Shown here in pieces: positions 1-11,628 of a stretch of 64,000 nt of DNA. Under the pieces are notes generated by a model. It did no database searches. It saw only the letters and a list, made by a program, of their open reading frames with translations, and was not told where the DNA came from. The stretch spans positions 25,587,166 to 25,651,165 of the forward strand of contig NC_092579.1 in assembly GCF_037975245.1 (NCBI RefSeq), written 5' to 3'. The DNA comes from Apostichopus japonicus (lineage: Eukaryota; Echinodermata; Holothuroidea; Aspidochirotida; Stichopodidae). Each line of letters begins with the position of its first letter. Position 1 is the stretch's first letter. Position numbers and translations under genes: made by a program.

Positions 1-156
1 CAAAAACGAAGAGACCCCTGCCATGACTTTCCCACCTTCACCCACCCATCACTCCCATCTAAAAACCCACCCACCCAAAAACCTCCCATCCCTACCCTCA
101 CCCAACATCTGTTGAAACTTTTGCCTGTTAAAGGTACATGACATTATAACAAAATA

Positions 157-621
157 TCAATAGTTGTTTAGAAGTGAGCTTATAGATTTCAAATCATCTG
201 ATAGGGAATTCCTAACAGTTATTGAATGGATTCGTACATTTAATAGGGCAATGGTTGTTTTGCAGGGATAACAATGTATGTTTGTGTTTTGTCTGGTTCT
301 GTGGCTGTGCACCTGATAATTACGTTCAAGAGAAACTGTTGAATGAAGTACATGCCTGTGTGTTACTTTAAAAGCAAAAGTAGCAAGATTCAAGTGGATT
401 AGCTTTGATAACTTAGGAAGATTTAGTGAAGAAAGTAACTTATTGGTGTTCGCACGCTGAGGTGCATTCCCAATATGTCTAAAAGCTCGCTTTTGTAAGA
501 CTGTTAGTTTAGTAAGATCAGAAGAAATCCCCCCTGACCCCCCTCCCCGACCAAATGGTGGAACAATATGAAAGATTTCATTAGCAAATCCTAAATGAAT
601 TTCACACTTCATGCTTATCAT
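157..621 (-). pseudogene. LINE reverse-transcriptase C-terminal fragment (CR1/L2-like)
   Basis: An open frame of 154 residues on the minus strand contains the stretch LTKLTVLQKRAFRHIGNAPQ, followed by short helices, a HSHRTRQN segment and a C-terminal LSDDLKSISSLLNNY. In CR1/L2/Jockey-type non-LTR retrotransposons the region after the reverse transcriptase has the same order: an L..LQKRAIR motif, a leucine-rich 'LPKLSKLIHLNL' stretch, an H.TR motif and a final 'LP..I....S...FK..L'. No catalytic reverse-transcriptase motif is visible here, so this is a 5'-truncated or decayed copy. A glycine-rich insert near residue 25 comes from a C-rich run in the DNA. Family assignment is from memory of the motif pattern. 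Confidence 0.65.
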
Positions 622-1724
622 ATTTTGAGGATGTTTAAAGGTTATTTAAGGTACCAAAGGGATATAAAAAAGTAAAGCTAGGCTCAAATTATTTTGAAAC
701 CTTATAAGTGAGATACAGTAACTTCAAAGCAAAACTTCGATGAAATTTCATATTTTGCATGTTGAGCCAGCCAAGTGAGTAAAAGATCCTATAGTTATCT
801 GTAGAGATTAAAGATCATTATAAGTCACAGTGTGACAACTTTGTAAACACAATACCACCAAAGGAAAGGCTTCCATGAATTTTATTTGTAACAATTTAAG
901 TAAGTACAAGGTACTTCGTGTAAAATTATAACTATTAAATGAGTTATATAATGAAAAATTCTTAATATGTGTATTCTAATGCATGGACTCTTGCCATAAT
1001 CAAGAAACAAGTAAAATTAAATGAACTTATTTGAGGGGCGCTTGATGGAAACAAGTGAATTCATTCTTTTGTATATGTACCTTCATGTCATTGATGGAAA
1101 AAAAATGCCAATAAATACATCAAGGACTTTGCTTGTAGTCATTCTTGTGGATGGAACACATTTAATTTTATCCCTGGAAAATGTAGGGAAATTAATGTAA
1201 TAAGCAAAGAATAAAGCAATAATAACTAAAGACTTTTATACAAAAACATGTAAAGTTCCTTGAATGTCATTGTTTTGTTCACACAAAACAATGATATCCT
1301 GTTTCTTGTGCAGCCATGGTTTGTTTAGTATTTTGTGTAATTTATATTCTCCATAGATGACTTATTTCCTATCCCACCCATTTAACCTCCCTCTTTCTAG
1401 ATTTATTAAAGTATTTGCACCAGTTTTTGTACTTGGGTAATTAAAAACAACATTGGATTGTAACTGCAAGAGTTCACAGACACTCTCTTTTAGTTTTGAA
1501 TATTTATGTGAAAGGATTTGAAATAGACTTGGTTTACTTGAGGGTTTCGAAGCAGTGGTGGTGTCAGGGAGCATGGAGGTGAAAATTGGTCCCAAAACAA
1601 GATGCTTTTCCCCAGTTGTTCCCCACTCCCAAATATAGTACAAATAATTAAGGATTATGGTACCAAAATGCTAAACCTTTTAGGGATTTCCCCCAATCAT
1701 TAACCTTTTCTTTTAGCTGCACAT
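622..1724. other. AT-rich stretch, nothing recognised
   Basis: I see no coding exon with conserved motifs, no terminal repeats and no structured RNA. Open frames are short and have no recognisable composition. Confidence 0.4.
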
Positions 1725-2690
1725 TGGTGCGCGAAAAATACTGCTATTTCTCCATTACATTGCCTAAATCAAAGCGATATGTTACGGAATGAGAATCTAA
1801 GGTTGAAAGAGCATCTATCTTCCACTTGCAACTAGCATAAAATCCTAGCAGTAATAACAACAAACTTGTCTCAAAATTCCTTAAATTTTTGTATATTTTG
1901 TTACGACTGATGGCATGTAGGAAATGCCTTAAGAAATATTTAGGAGATGATTGGCCACTTTAAGTGAATTGGTATTCTGACAAGAAACATTTTTAACAAT
2001 GCTTATTGTTAGTAGTCTACCTTCATATACTCTACTGTGCAGGGGTTGCCTGTGCATAAACAAGCCGTCGTGATACCGACGTTTAATCCTGTTTTTAATT
2101 AGTTGAGAAATTAATATATGGACACAACATATTTATGAATGCCTTTAAAGCACATTACGTACTTTGTACGCTCGAACCGTTCCCTCTAATAAATTTTTAT
2201 TTTAGATTTTCAGTGATGCTTTCGTTGTATGTTTGTAAATGGTCCATGAAGTTTGTGAACTATCTCCGCACATGAAAAGTTCCCGCACATAATGAACGTG
2301 CAGATAGCGAACCATTTTGCATTTAGATCAGTCACTAATAAAAATCTAACTAGGCGATAGTTAATTTTCGCAAACGGCGCTTAGCCATTACACTAACGCA
2401 ATTACATCCAAACCTGAAGGTTTTTATTTGGCATTGAATCTCGAAATACGACGGAAACCTTTCAATAGCACGCTGTATGTACAAAGAGTACACATTTTTT
2501 CACACAATGTATGTAGTGAAAATATGCAGCGAAGTGACACACTGAGGCTTACGGAACTTTGTTCGCGATTTTTTTATTCGATTTTACGGATGCCCATGAG
2601 CTATTTGCAATTGCCAACATCCCTCTATTCTTATGAGGCGTTACGCACATGTTATCGAAAAGGCTGGTCGGTGGGAGATACGGTAGATTA
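1725..2690 (-). repeat. Dispersed repeat R1, copy 1 (inverted relative to copy 2)
   Basis: Segments of this stretch match 7815-8430 in reverse complement. Examples are the block around 1737-1880 (CTCCATTACA, AAAGCGATAT and AGAGCATCTATCTTCCA words) and the block around 2440-2690 (GGATGCCCATGAGCT, GAGGCGTTACGCACATGTTA). Copy 1 is about 370 bp longer than copy 2 because of an extra internal piece between about 1985 and 2430. No terminal inverted repeat or target duplication was found, so the type of element is unknown. Confidence 0.55.
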
Positions 2691-3104
2691 GTAGATTAGA
2701 TAAGATTTTAGATCCTCCTGCAAGCAGGAAATCGCGAAGAAGCCATCATTGGCTTATCAAAGCCGCAAGCTGACCGAAGTCAGTCTCTTAGATTCATATT
2801 TAACGTAAATGATTATCAATTGTCAATTGTCGACAACTCTGTAACTGAAATCAAAATAAATAAAACTGTAAGCACACTGCTTATCCACTAGAGAGCCTGT
2901 GTAAGAGAATGTGTAAAAGTAAGTTGGCCTGACTCCGGCTCCATGTTGGTTTTTCCTTCTCTCCATCCCTTGTCTACTAATCCTCTTACATCTATCTCTA
3001 TTGTGTTCTCCTTGCTCATTATCCTGTCTATTCTGTACGTGATTTTGTCCATGCTGTCACTGTTACTTGTCATGCAGCATCTGAAGAAGATCCTGCCAGG
3101 TTCG

Positions 3105-3390
3105 AAACGCCAGGCCAACTTACTTTTACACAAGATAAGAAGTCGAAATTGTGATAATTGAAGACACTTTGTTTCTTTCCTATGTCCCTATTGCTCCACC
3201 GTACATTTCCATTTGTTTCAAAGATTGATTCCTATACACAGAAACGTCAGGCCAACTTAGTTTTACACAAGATAAGAAGTCAAAATTGTGATAGGCCTAA
3301 TAGAAGACACTTTGTTTCTTTCCTATGACCCTATTGATCCACCGTACAATTCCATTTGTTTCAAAGATTGATTCCTAATACACAGAAAAA
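3105..3390. repeat. Two-copy direct repeat, period ~136 bp
   Basis: The word CAGGCCAACTTA followed by TTTTACACAAGATAAGAAGT occurs at about 3110 and again at about 3246. The 130 bases after it are nearly identical (AGACACTTTGTTTCTTTCCT, CACCGTACA, CAAAGATTGATTCCT). This is a local tandem duplication. The second copy carries a short insertion containing AGGCCTAA. Confidence 0.75.
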
Positions 3391-4556
3391 TAAAATTAGA
3401 TTATTGTCATAGTTCCTGTATCGCTTCATACGTTAAAGAAATATATTTTTACATTCCTCCTTTAATTTGCTTAAGCAGAGCACCGACACGTGTTTCTTAT
3501 TGCAGGGGGGAAGGGAGGGGGAGGGGGGCAAGACAGCTCGAGGCCAAGAGTTGTAAAAATTCACCACCTTTACATGTTATAAAAAGACTATTTGGAAATC
3601 ATTGCTTTGAAAATCGCCAACCCCGGTATCGGTGGCTATGCAAACGTGATTTCAAAATGACTGTGAAAATATGCATTAACGACGGATCCTGCATGATGGG
3701 GAGTAAATCTATTGGCTGGCGTCCTATCTGCCTTTCCGTATATTTAGAAACGTCTTTGAATGGCTTTCATCCGCTCACGTTATTGAAACCGGTTAACCGA
3801 GAACTGTGCACCGGCTGTATGGGCCGAAATGTTGGGAAATTTACTAGCTTTGGGATCACATCAAAAGTAATCTTTTGTTTTCAAATTGCGTCTATTAATC
3901 TGTAAATATTACAGAAAATCATCACGATCGTCTAATTGCAAATGCGACTATAGATGTGTCTTGAGGGTCAGAAAGTGTGTTTTAGGGATGGAAACTGCTA
4001 TTTCTGAGCCCTATCTGATCAGCCAATCAGACTCGGAGTATAGCTGTTTTGGCCTACGGTACATTGAAAAATAATTCAGTGCATTTTATACACTGAGCTT
4101 AGGCCAAGCCTACCAGAACAGGATAAACATCAGCTTTGGTGAACATTGTAATTTATAAGTTTATACTACAGCTATTTTTTTAAATTCATTGTCTGCGTGT
4201 ATATAGACCTCTACCATACTAATTAGTCTTTAAGTGACAGCAATGGGATCAGGTAATGTTCTAATTGACTTCAAAAATACATTAACAGCTCTTTGGCTTG
4301 AGACTTTATCACAGAAGTGCATGAGCGGAAGCAAGTTTTTATCTGTTGCATTCAAACATTGTCGAGCAGATGCGTCCCTATAGTAAAAAAATCCTAGTAA
4401 AACACTGGTTCGTGAACCGACATTGTTTTATGTTTGATATCAGATTACGATATTACGAATATTTCATTTCCTGACGGTCTACTTTTCACCTCATTTAAGA
4501 TGTTAAGTTGAGTTGCAACACTGATAATGGTTATCAGTTGTAACGTTTTGGTATCG
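3391..4556. other. Intergenic, nothing recognised
   Basis: Apart from a G-rich run near 3505-3530, I see no gene, terminal repeat or RNA structure here. Confidence 0.35.
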
Positions 4557-4564
4557 ATGATAAT

Positions 4565-5334
4565 CAAGGGAGGCGGAACCGGGGGGCACAGGGGGCACGT
4601 GCCCCCCCCACTTTTCCTCAGGTTAAAAATGTGCCCTTTTTCTACGTAGAAATGTCTAAATAAAAAAAGAGTTTACAAAGCGAAACCCACGTCGAATGAA
4701 ATATTTCGGGAAGTTTTAAATGTTTACTACCACAGGCGTAGGAGCCCAATTTGATTGGGGGGGGGGGGGGCTGTAACGACTTGCCCGAAAAATATTACAA
4801 AACTTTTCGCGCGCTACGCGCGCGTTCAACATGCAAATGTGCATATCATATAGGCATGCGTTGGTTATTACATCGCATGCCAATAACATACAATCATTTG
4901 CCGTGTTATAACCCTTCCAAATTGGTTATAATTATTGGGAAAGTCGTTACAATAGTAATTATCATAATATCAGTTTAACCATTGAAAAACACATAGAAAA
5001 TTATTTTTCTTTCAGTATCTTGACATATTTCATTTGCTTTCATGCATGTATCGATCGCGTGTGCAGGGACTTGGACTTTATAATGATTTCACCTCATTTT
5101 GTCTTTCTCCTTGTTTCCCAATTTGCACATTAGATATTGTAGTGCTAGTATGCATTGTTTCCTTGAGGGGGGGGGGGGGGGGCGTTGATGGAGTGATGTG
5201 TATACGCAAATAAGATAATACAATAAGAGTTATAAAGGGTACTAAATATCAGGCTGCATCAGTCCAATCGAATTTCTGCAAAGTGCCCTTCGACGTTGGT
5301 GCCCCCCAGATTTAAAGTGCTTCCGCCGCCCTTG
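4565..5334. mobile_element. Non-autonomous hAT-like DNA transposon, family A copy 1
   Basis: The ends are CAAGGGAGGCGGAACC on the left and, reverse-complemented, CAAGGGCGGCGGAA on the right. Both sides carry the same 8-bp direct repeat ATGATAAT (4557-4564 and 5335-5342). CA..TG ends with an 8-bp duplication are the hallmark of hAT transposition. There is no transposase frame, so the element is non-autonomous. A second full copy lies at 22897-23983. Inside, from about 4733, is a truncated piece of family B (CAGGCGTAGGAGCCC, CGCGCGCTACGCGCGCG). Long G-runs occur at 4757 and 5166. Confidence 0.85.
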
Positions 5335-5349
5335 ATGATAATCGTAACC

Positions 5350-6240
5350 TTTGCTTTCATGATGGCGTATGTGTGTGTGCGTTTGTGACGCCCAGATTGT
5401 AAACAAGATATCTGAAGAAGGGAGGCTGGACCAGTTTCATATTTGGTGTGTATAAGAACCACATTGAGTACAAGAAGCCTATTGTGTTTTGTGGAGATCA
5501 TTTGGGGTTACCAGATGTAAAATTGTGAAAATCTTGTAAACAAGGTATCTCAAGAAGGTAAACTTGGACAGATCTCATATTTATAACATTTATGAACCGC
5601 ATTGAGTACAAGAAGCCTATAGGTTTTGTAGGATTTCAAAGGTCATTTGGAGTCAAATTGTGCAAACCTTGTAAACATGATATCTCAATATTGGAGCTTG
5701 GACAGAGCTCATACTTGGTTGAAGGTGTATAAAATTGAGTAAAAGAAGCCTATTGATTTTGGTGGAGGTCAAAGGTCATTTTGGGTCAACATGTCAAATT
5801 TAAGCCTTGTAAACCTGAAATTGCAAGAAGAAAACCTTGGACAGAATTCAAATTTGGTTCGTAGATGTACCATATCAAATTTAAGGAGCCTATACTTCTC
5901 AAATGTCATTTGAAGTCATCAAACGCCAAGTATATACTTCAATCCCCTCTTATCTGTCTCTCTACACTAACGCACCTTCCTCAACATAATACCGCAAGGG
6001 AAGCTTGGACAGATGGCATATTTGGTATGTAATTGTACCACATTGAGTTAAAGAAGCCTAATTTGGGCGGAGGTCAATGGTTGTTTTAGTTCACCAGGGG
6101 TCAAATTATGAAAACCATGTATTACACAATATTTCAACAAGGACAGATGTCATATTTAGTATGTTGTTGAATCACATTTAGTACAAGAAGCCTGTTGTTG
6201 AGGTCAATGGTCATTTCAGGACAGCCTGTGTCACTTTGAA
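5350..6240. repeat. Degenerate tandem repeat array, ~137-bp period (block 1)
   Basis: The anchor TTGTAAAC...GATATCTCAAGAAGG recurs at about 5397, 5534, 5669 and 5807, and more diverged at about 5995 and 6115, a spacing of 135-138 bp. Each unit also holds a TTGGACAGATCTCATATTTG-like phrase, a 'CATTGAGTACAAGAAGCCTAT' phrase and a GGTCAAAGGTCATTTGGGGTCA phrase. The array starts with a TG-rich microsatellite (TATGTGTGTGTGCG) followed by TGTGACGCC. The same start occurs in block 2. Confidence 0.8.
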
Positions 6241-7022
6241 TTTATTGTTTGTCACATCACACTGCTTTTCACTGTATTACTAAGATCAAGTATGTTGTAC
6301 ACCCTCACTATCCATTATGTCAGATGAAAAAAAAAACTTGCTCATGTTACGTCCTCGAAACACGTTGCATTTTTGCATTCTGGATATCATTTAGGAGCCA
6401 ATGGCTACTATTTTTTCCCTTCTGTACGGCACTGGTTATTAATTTTGTTTACTGGGTTGGATAAACCGGATTGAACCTTAGTTTGTGGTTCTTTGGGCCG
6501 GACAATTTTTCGATCCAAATCTCTTGGAAAAAGTAATATAGTAATATATTGTATTTCATTTATCTACAAAATGAAACATGAAAACTGAACGGAGTATATC
6601 TAATATTTCAATGACCAAGTGCCTTTTGATCTCTGATAGCAGATAGCATAAAGTACGAAAACTTTTACAAATGTCACAATGTGATTAGATACTATACAAA
6701 ACTTCTACCAGCCTAGATCAGTTTCTTGAATACGTGGCCCGAGAAATGTTTTGAGCGGCTACATTATTCAATATTTTCCCAGTATTATCTGTAAGACTAT
6801 ATGGCCATATGAGATACACACGCGATAGCAAATTTTCTTAAATATTATTATCGATCAGTACAACAGTCTCATCTTAGGTTGAATACGTTGCTCGACAGAT
6901 GAAGTGTTTGCAGATACTATTGAAATCTCAAAGTCAACACTGACATATAATTGTGACAAGGTTGCACCATATTCAAAACTTGTGTCTAGCCAGGATCTGC
7001 CGGTGTCAATCTTAATGTGGGT

Positions 7023-7024
<2 letters not shown>
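6241..7024. other. Intergenic, nothing recognised
   Basis: AT-rich sequence with short open frames only. No motif or repeat partner was identified. Confidence 0.35.

Positions 7025-7078
<54 letters not shown>
7025..7078. repeat. (TA)n microsatellite
   Basis: Uninterrupted TA dinucleotides for about 54 bp. Confidence 0.95.
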
Positions 7079-7080
<2 letters not shown>

Positions 7081-7189
7081 TGAGGTGGAATAGAGTAGAG
7101 AATAAAACATTGTGGGTAGAAAGCAATTAAGTTAATATAATACCCAGTAGCATCTTTCTGTAACATATTTTATAGGGGAGCTCTAAGTC

Positions 7190-7830
7190 ATGCATATATT
7201 ATATGTATGTGTGTATGCGTGTGTGTGTATGTGTGACGCCTCGCTTGTAAACACGATATCTCAAGAAGTTAAGCTTGGACCAATCTAATATTTGGTGTAT
7301 ATGAGTAACACATTGAGTAAAAGAACCCTATTGCTTTGTGGGGAGGTGGTCAAAGGGGTCACCAGGGCCAAATAGTGAAAACCTTGTAAACACGATATCT
7401 CAAGGAGGTAAACTTGGACCAATCTTATACTTCTTGAGTAGGAAGGACCACATTTAGGAGCAAAAGCCTTTAGTTTGTGTGGAGATCGAAGGTCATTTGG
7501 GGTCACAAGGGGTCAAATTGTGTAAACCTTGTAAACACGATAATTCAAAGGAGAAAAGCTTGGATCAATCTTGCATTTCGTGTGAAGAAGTACCACATTG
7601 AGTCCAATATCCCTATTGTTTTTAGTGGAGGTCTAAGTCCAATTGGGGTCACTAGAGGTCAAATTGTGAAAACCTTGTAAACACGATAACTCAAGAAGGG
7701 AAGGTTGGACGAATCTCATATTTAGTATGTAGTTAGTACACCCTCAGTACAAGATTTTCTTTAGGTGAAAGGTCAGTTGGAGTCATCAGACGCCAAATTA
7801 TGGAAAGCTTGTTTTATAAGCTACCGCATC
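7190..7830. repeat. Degenerate tandem repeat array (block 2), same family as 5350-6240
   Basis: The TTGTAAACACGATATCTCAAGAAG anchor (quoted in part) recurs at about 7245, 7384, 7529 and 7675, 139-146 bp apart. As in block 1, the array opens with a TG-rich microsatellite followed by TGTGACGCC. It ends against the R1 repeat. The shared start means the array spreads as a defined element rather than arising in place. Confidence 0.8.
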
Positions 7831-8430
7831 TCCCACAGACCAGCCTATCAGTTAACAAGTGCGTTACGCCTCATACAAATAGGAGGCTATTGGCAATTGG
7901 AAATGAGCTTACGGGCATCCGTAGAATCTAAAACTCAAACTGAAAGCTCGAACATATTTGCATTGGCTTCAACGTGCCGCTCGGAAGCCTTACTTTGCGT
8001 GCAAAAAGGTGTACTTTGTAGTACAGCGGTTCTATTGTACGTTTTCCGTCGTAGCAACAGTTGGGTAGAAGAGTGTTCGTTAACACAACAACGTGATGAA
8101 TACCAGTCAGAATACCAATACACTAAAGATGGCAAAACTTCTCCTTAATTATTTCTTAGGGCATTTTCCTACTGGCTATCAGTCATAATTCTCAAACTAT
8201 AGAACAAATCAAGGACTTGTTAGACAAGTTTGCTGTTGTTGCTGATAGGAGTTTTGGAAGATAGATGCTCTTACAACCTCAGATTTCATTGCGTAAAAGA
8301 TCGCTTTGATGTAGGCAGTGTAATGGAGCAATAGGGATATTTTTCGCGCATCAATCTGCAGCTAAAGACAAGATAAATAACAGGGCCAATGTACGAAGTC
8401 GCGCTAATCGAGGAGCGGTTCAAAGTAGCA
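7815..8430 (+). repeat. Dispersed repeat R1, copy 2
   Basis: Reverse-complement partner of 1725-2690. Shared words include AGCATCTATCTTCCA, GCGTTACGCCTCATA and TTGGCAATTG. It directly follows tandem block 2. A translated frame exists across part of it (7765-8148), but no conserved domain is recognisable and the frame is not kept in copy 1. Confidence 0.55.
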
Positions 8431-8839
8431 GTAAGGTACTGCATAGGCATATGACTCGCGCGCACCTAGCTATTGTATATATTTTATACCTATTAATATA
8501 GGAGCCATTATGTTACTTCTAATTATTTAAGACATTACAGTAGGCCTAGCTGCTTATTTCTGATTCTGCGGCATGTTTTATTTTATTCAACACTTACGTT
8601 TGGTGGAAAAAGTTTAATTTTCATACTGCAAAGAAACATGACTTTGCAATGCGCAATTACGTAGCACCATGTATCGGCCTAACTGCCTAACCTTTGTTCA
8701 TAGAAAGTATTGATGTCGCAGATCTGTACTTTGGAGACTTGAGCAACAATCATAGGCCTACTGGCGAGTGAAATTTGGCGAGTAGATTTTTAGTCACGGT
8801 CGCCAAATAGCGAGTACTTTTAAAAATATTTGTCGAGGC

Positions 8840-9090
8840 CTGAAACCTTGAAAACATGATTTCTCATGGTAGAAATCATGGATACTTTTCATACATGGTA
8901 TATGGATTTGCCATATTGACAACAAGAATCCTATTGCTTGTGTGGTCAAATCTCCTATAGGTCACCAGAGGTCAAACTCTGACAAACCTTTACATGATAT
9001 CTAACGTTGGAAATTGTGGATACCTCTAATACTTGGTGTGAGGATTCATAACATTGAGTACAACACCCCTAATGTTTTTGGTGGAGGTGT
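8840..9090. repeat. Tandem repeat remnant (block 3)
   Basis: Two diverged units of the 5350-6240 family. They keep AAACATGATTTCTCA, the GTCACCAGAGGTCAAA phrase and a terminal TTTTTGGTGGAGGT. Confidence 0.65.
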
Positions 9091-9578
9091 GTATAGCCAC
9101 GTAGAGTAGACTGACCTGTGTTTATTATGCCATAGTGTTATTGTAGCAGCTAGTTCTGGTTATACTAACAAGCAGAAGTCTAGTGCGTTGAAGTCATCGA
9201 ACCTCAATGCATTTTGCATTCTGGTTCGTATTTGGTTTATTTCTTCAGAGATATGTGGCGAATGACGTGAAAGCAAATAATGTCAAACCCTTTGATCTTG
9301 CTCAATGTGATGACGGAATGTGTATAACAGAGTGTGACATATGTGATGGTTTTGTCAGATTCCCACATTGGAATAACATGGAACGTGAAATGGTATTAGT
9401 TATGAATAGTTATAAATTATTTTGTCCCAGGTCCCCTTTTGTACTCTTTAAAACAATATCCCATAATTTCCAGCAGTATGTGTACCATATTTATATATAT
9501 GTAGTTTAATAATGTTCGAAGATGATGTAAATATCATTGATATCGTACGGAACCGTTAGTAGCATAATCGCAGTACTA

Positions 9579-9787
9579 CACTCTTAAAACACCTGGGTCA
9601 TATTCATGACCCAAACGCAGGGTCGATGGTCTTATAACCCAATTTGGGTTGTACCATACACTAAGCTTATTCTGACCTTATTTTCTGGGTCAGTTTGACC
9701 CAAATGTGTTAGGTTCCCTCCTGACTTTCATTTGGGTCAAAAAGTGACCCAATTTGGGTCAATTTTAACCCAAGTGTTTTTAGAGTG
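9579..9787. mobile_element. Small CACTC-ended MITE
   Basis: A 209-bp unit starts CACTCTTAAAACACCTGGG and ends, in reverse complement, CACTCTAAAAACACTTGGG. The ends form a ~19-bp imperfect inverted repeat. The inside carries many TGGGTCA / TGACCCA words in both orientations. The CACTC termini recall the 15.3-kb CACTA-like element at 41239-56579, but no clear target duplication is visible (flanks TA and TG), so the superfamily is only suggested. Confidence 0.65.
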
Positions 9788-9846
9788 TGCCACTCATAAA
9801 AATATAGAACGTTTGTTTTCTTTCTCTTTTCTTGTCCAAAACTACG

Positions 9847-10061
9847 GTTACCATGGTAACTCCGGTTCAGTAGGCATTAATAAAGAGTTGCAGATTGTTT
9901 GAGACGGTAACACTTTACCGTTAAGCATATATCATGTCACTATTATAATTAATAACACAGACATTGCATGGAGAAAGAAGATACAAACCCCTGCAAGAAG
10001 TCCACAATTTATTACTCAAGCAAACAAAACTGACTGACGTCATTGTTAGTGCGCATGCGCA
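9847..10061. promoter_or_regulatory. Promoter-like cluster: RFX X-box, CRE, NRF1
   Basis: GTTACCATGGTAAC at 9847-9860 is a perfect palindromic RFX X-box. TGACGTCA at 10035-10042 is a full CRE. TGCGCATGCGCA at 10050-10061 is a perfect NRF1 palindrome. A second full CRE lies at 10384-10391. These motifs commonly cluster at animal housekeeping or ciliary promoters. I could not identify the gene driven: neither flank shows a convincing first exon. Confidence 0.4.
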
Positions 10062-10391
10062 ATCATGTTTGTTTTTCCCTGTCAAATCTAGAAATGTGTC
10101 AAATAGATCTTACATTAGATTAAGTTTTTCAAGGACAAGCACACGGGTTTTTGAGGTTCCTGTTATATCGTCTAGTATAATTATGTGTCGTTTCCTATGT
10201 ACATAGCTTCGACATGTAAATCTCTTCTTATATAGTCACTGAATATAAATCGAACGGATTACTGACAGTGACGTCTTTTTTATTGTCATTATTTAAATTT
10301 TAACCAGGTCACAACCATTGCAGTTCGGTTCCGGCTAACACCCCTCTCGATTCCATGTCCTCCAAGTTTGGACGTCACATTAATGACGTCA

Positions 10392-11280
10392 CAATTGTCG
10401 GCCCATACGAGCTAGCACTTGTGACTTTAAAGTGACGTACAATTAATCATTTTAATTAATTGAACAGTTTCTTATAATCGGAAATGACTCGCTTTAATCA
10501 GTGTAGCCTACAATATAGTGATTACGAATAAATTAAGGATCGCCTTGGATTATTCATTATGAAGCTAATGATATTAGTTCAATCCGAAACCGAATACCAA
10601 GCAATTTTAAATTATACCTTTAAACAGTATAACGACCCCGACCTACCACCCTACCCCACCCCACCCCACCCATACCCTCCTACACGTCCCGTGCTCTAAA
10701 CCCCATCCATATATATATATATATATATATAGCCTACACATATCAGCTGCTCAAATATATGACAGGATAAATCAGGGGCAAATTAATTTTGAATAAGGAA
10801 CATATACTATATGCATCCAGTGTAATTTGCCTGTAGTTTTTTTTCTCTCGAGATAATAAAAATTGAAATTGTCTCGGTTTGTATCATAACATGCAGTTGC
10901 GCATTGATAACAAAACGCTTCGGCTTCTTTACTGTTTTGACTCACCTGTAAATTGGATAGTTTCTCACTTTACCTATTTACTTTGGCGTGGTTTATAGGA
11001 ACTTTGATTCATAACTAGTTCGACAGACACTGTAACTAACAGCAAAAAACTGCAATCGGAGAAAGTGATCGAGCACAAAATGCAGTGGTCATTTCCATCC
11101 CATCCCCTCCCCTCCCCCACCCCAAATTCCAAACCCCTTCCCTGTCCCACTTTCAAGCAGGTCACATTTTTTCTTCACGTTGGTCAATATTTCAACTTTG
11201 AAGCAAGTCAAATTAATGACCGTGAGATAGAGATGTACAGACGTAAAAAATCAGAGAGGTGGTAAGAATTAAAGGGCGTC
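10392..11280. other. Intergenic, nothing recognised
   Basis: Contains a (TA)n run near 10711-10730 and C-rich stretches (CCCACC repeats at 10645-10680). No gene evidence. Confidence 0.35.
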
Positions 11281-11287
11281 ATCATCC

Positions 11288-11350
11288 TCTCCCACCCCCA
11301 CCCCTACCCCACCCTAACCCCACCCTAACCCCACCCTAACCCCAACCCTT
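11288..11350. repeat. CCACCCTAACC minisatellite
   Basis: An 11-bp CCACCCTAACC unit repeats about four times. It contains CCCTAA, the animal telomere hexamer, but spaced by extra C bases, so it is not a true telomeric array. Confidence 0.6.
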
Positions 11351-11628
11351 CCTTATCACACCTTGCTATCACCTCCCGTTAGGTGTATCGACAACCGTGA
11401 TGAAATAGATGTACCATAAAAGTTGAATCACCCGGTGACTAACCAAGATAGTAGAAATAGAAAAGTAGAAAATAGTAGAAAGGATATGCTTAAGTCATAT
11501 ATTGTGGTAACCTTCAATCCAGTCAATGGAGAAGAAGGACCAGTGCTATGTAAAACAATCACACCCTATATTATATGTACTTCTGGTATCATTCATTATT
11601 CCATTTTTATTTCCACTTTCAAAGAAAA

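Noticed and set aside
4757-5183. Long G-runs as G-quadruplex regulatory sites
   Set aside because: They are homopolymer runs inside transposon copies and vary in length between copies. No regulatory context.
9207-9509. Cysteine-containing 100-aa frame (CDDGMCITECDIC)
   Set aside because: No family recognised, no splice partners found, and the end runs into AT-rich sequence. Left unannotated.
11288-11350. Interstitial telomere repeat
   Set aside because: The CCCTAA words are spaced by extra bases (11-bp unit) and the array is very short.
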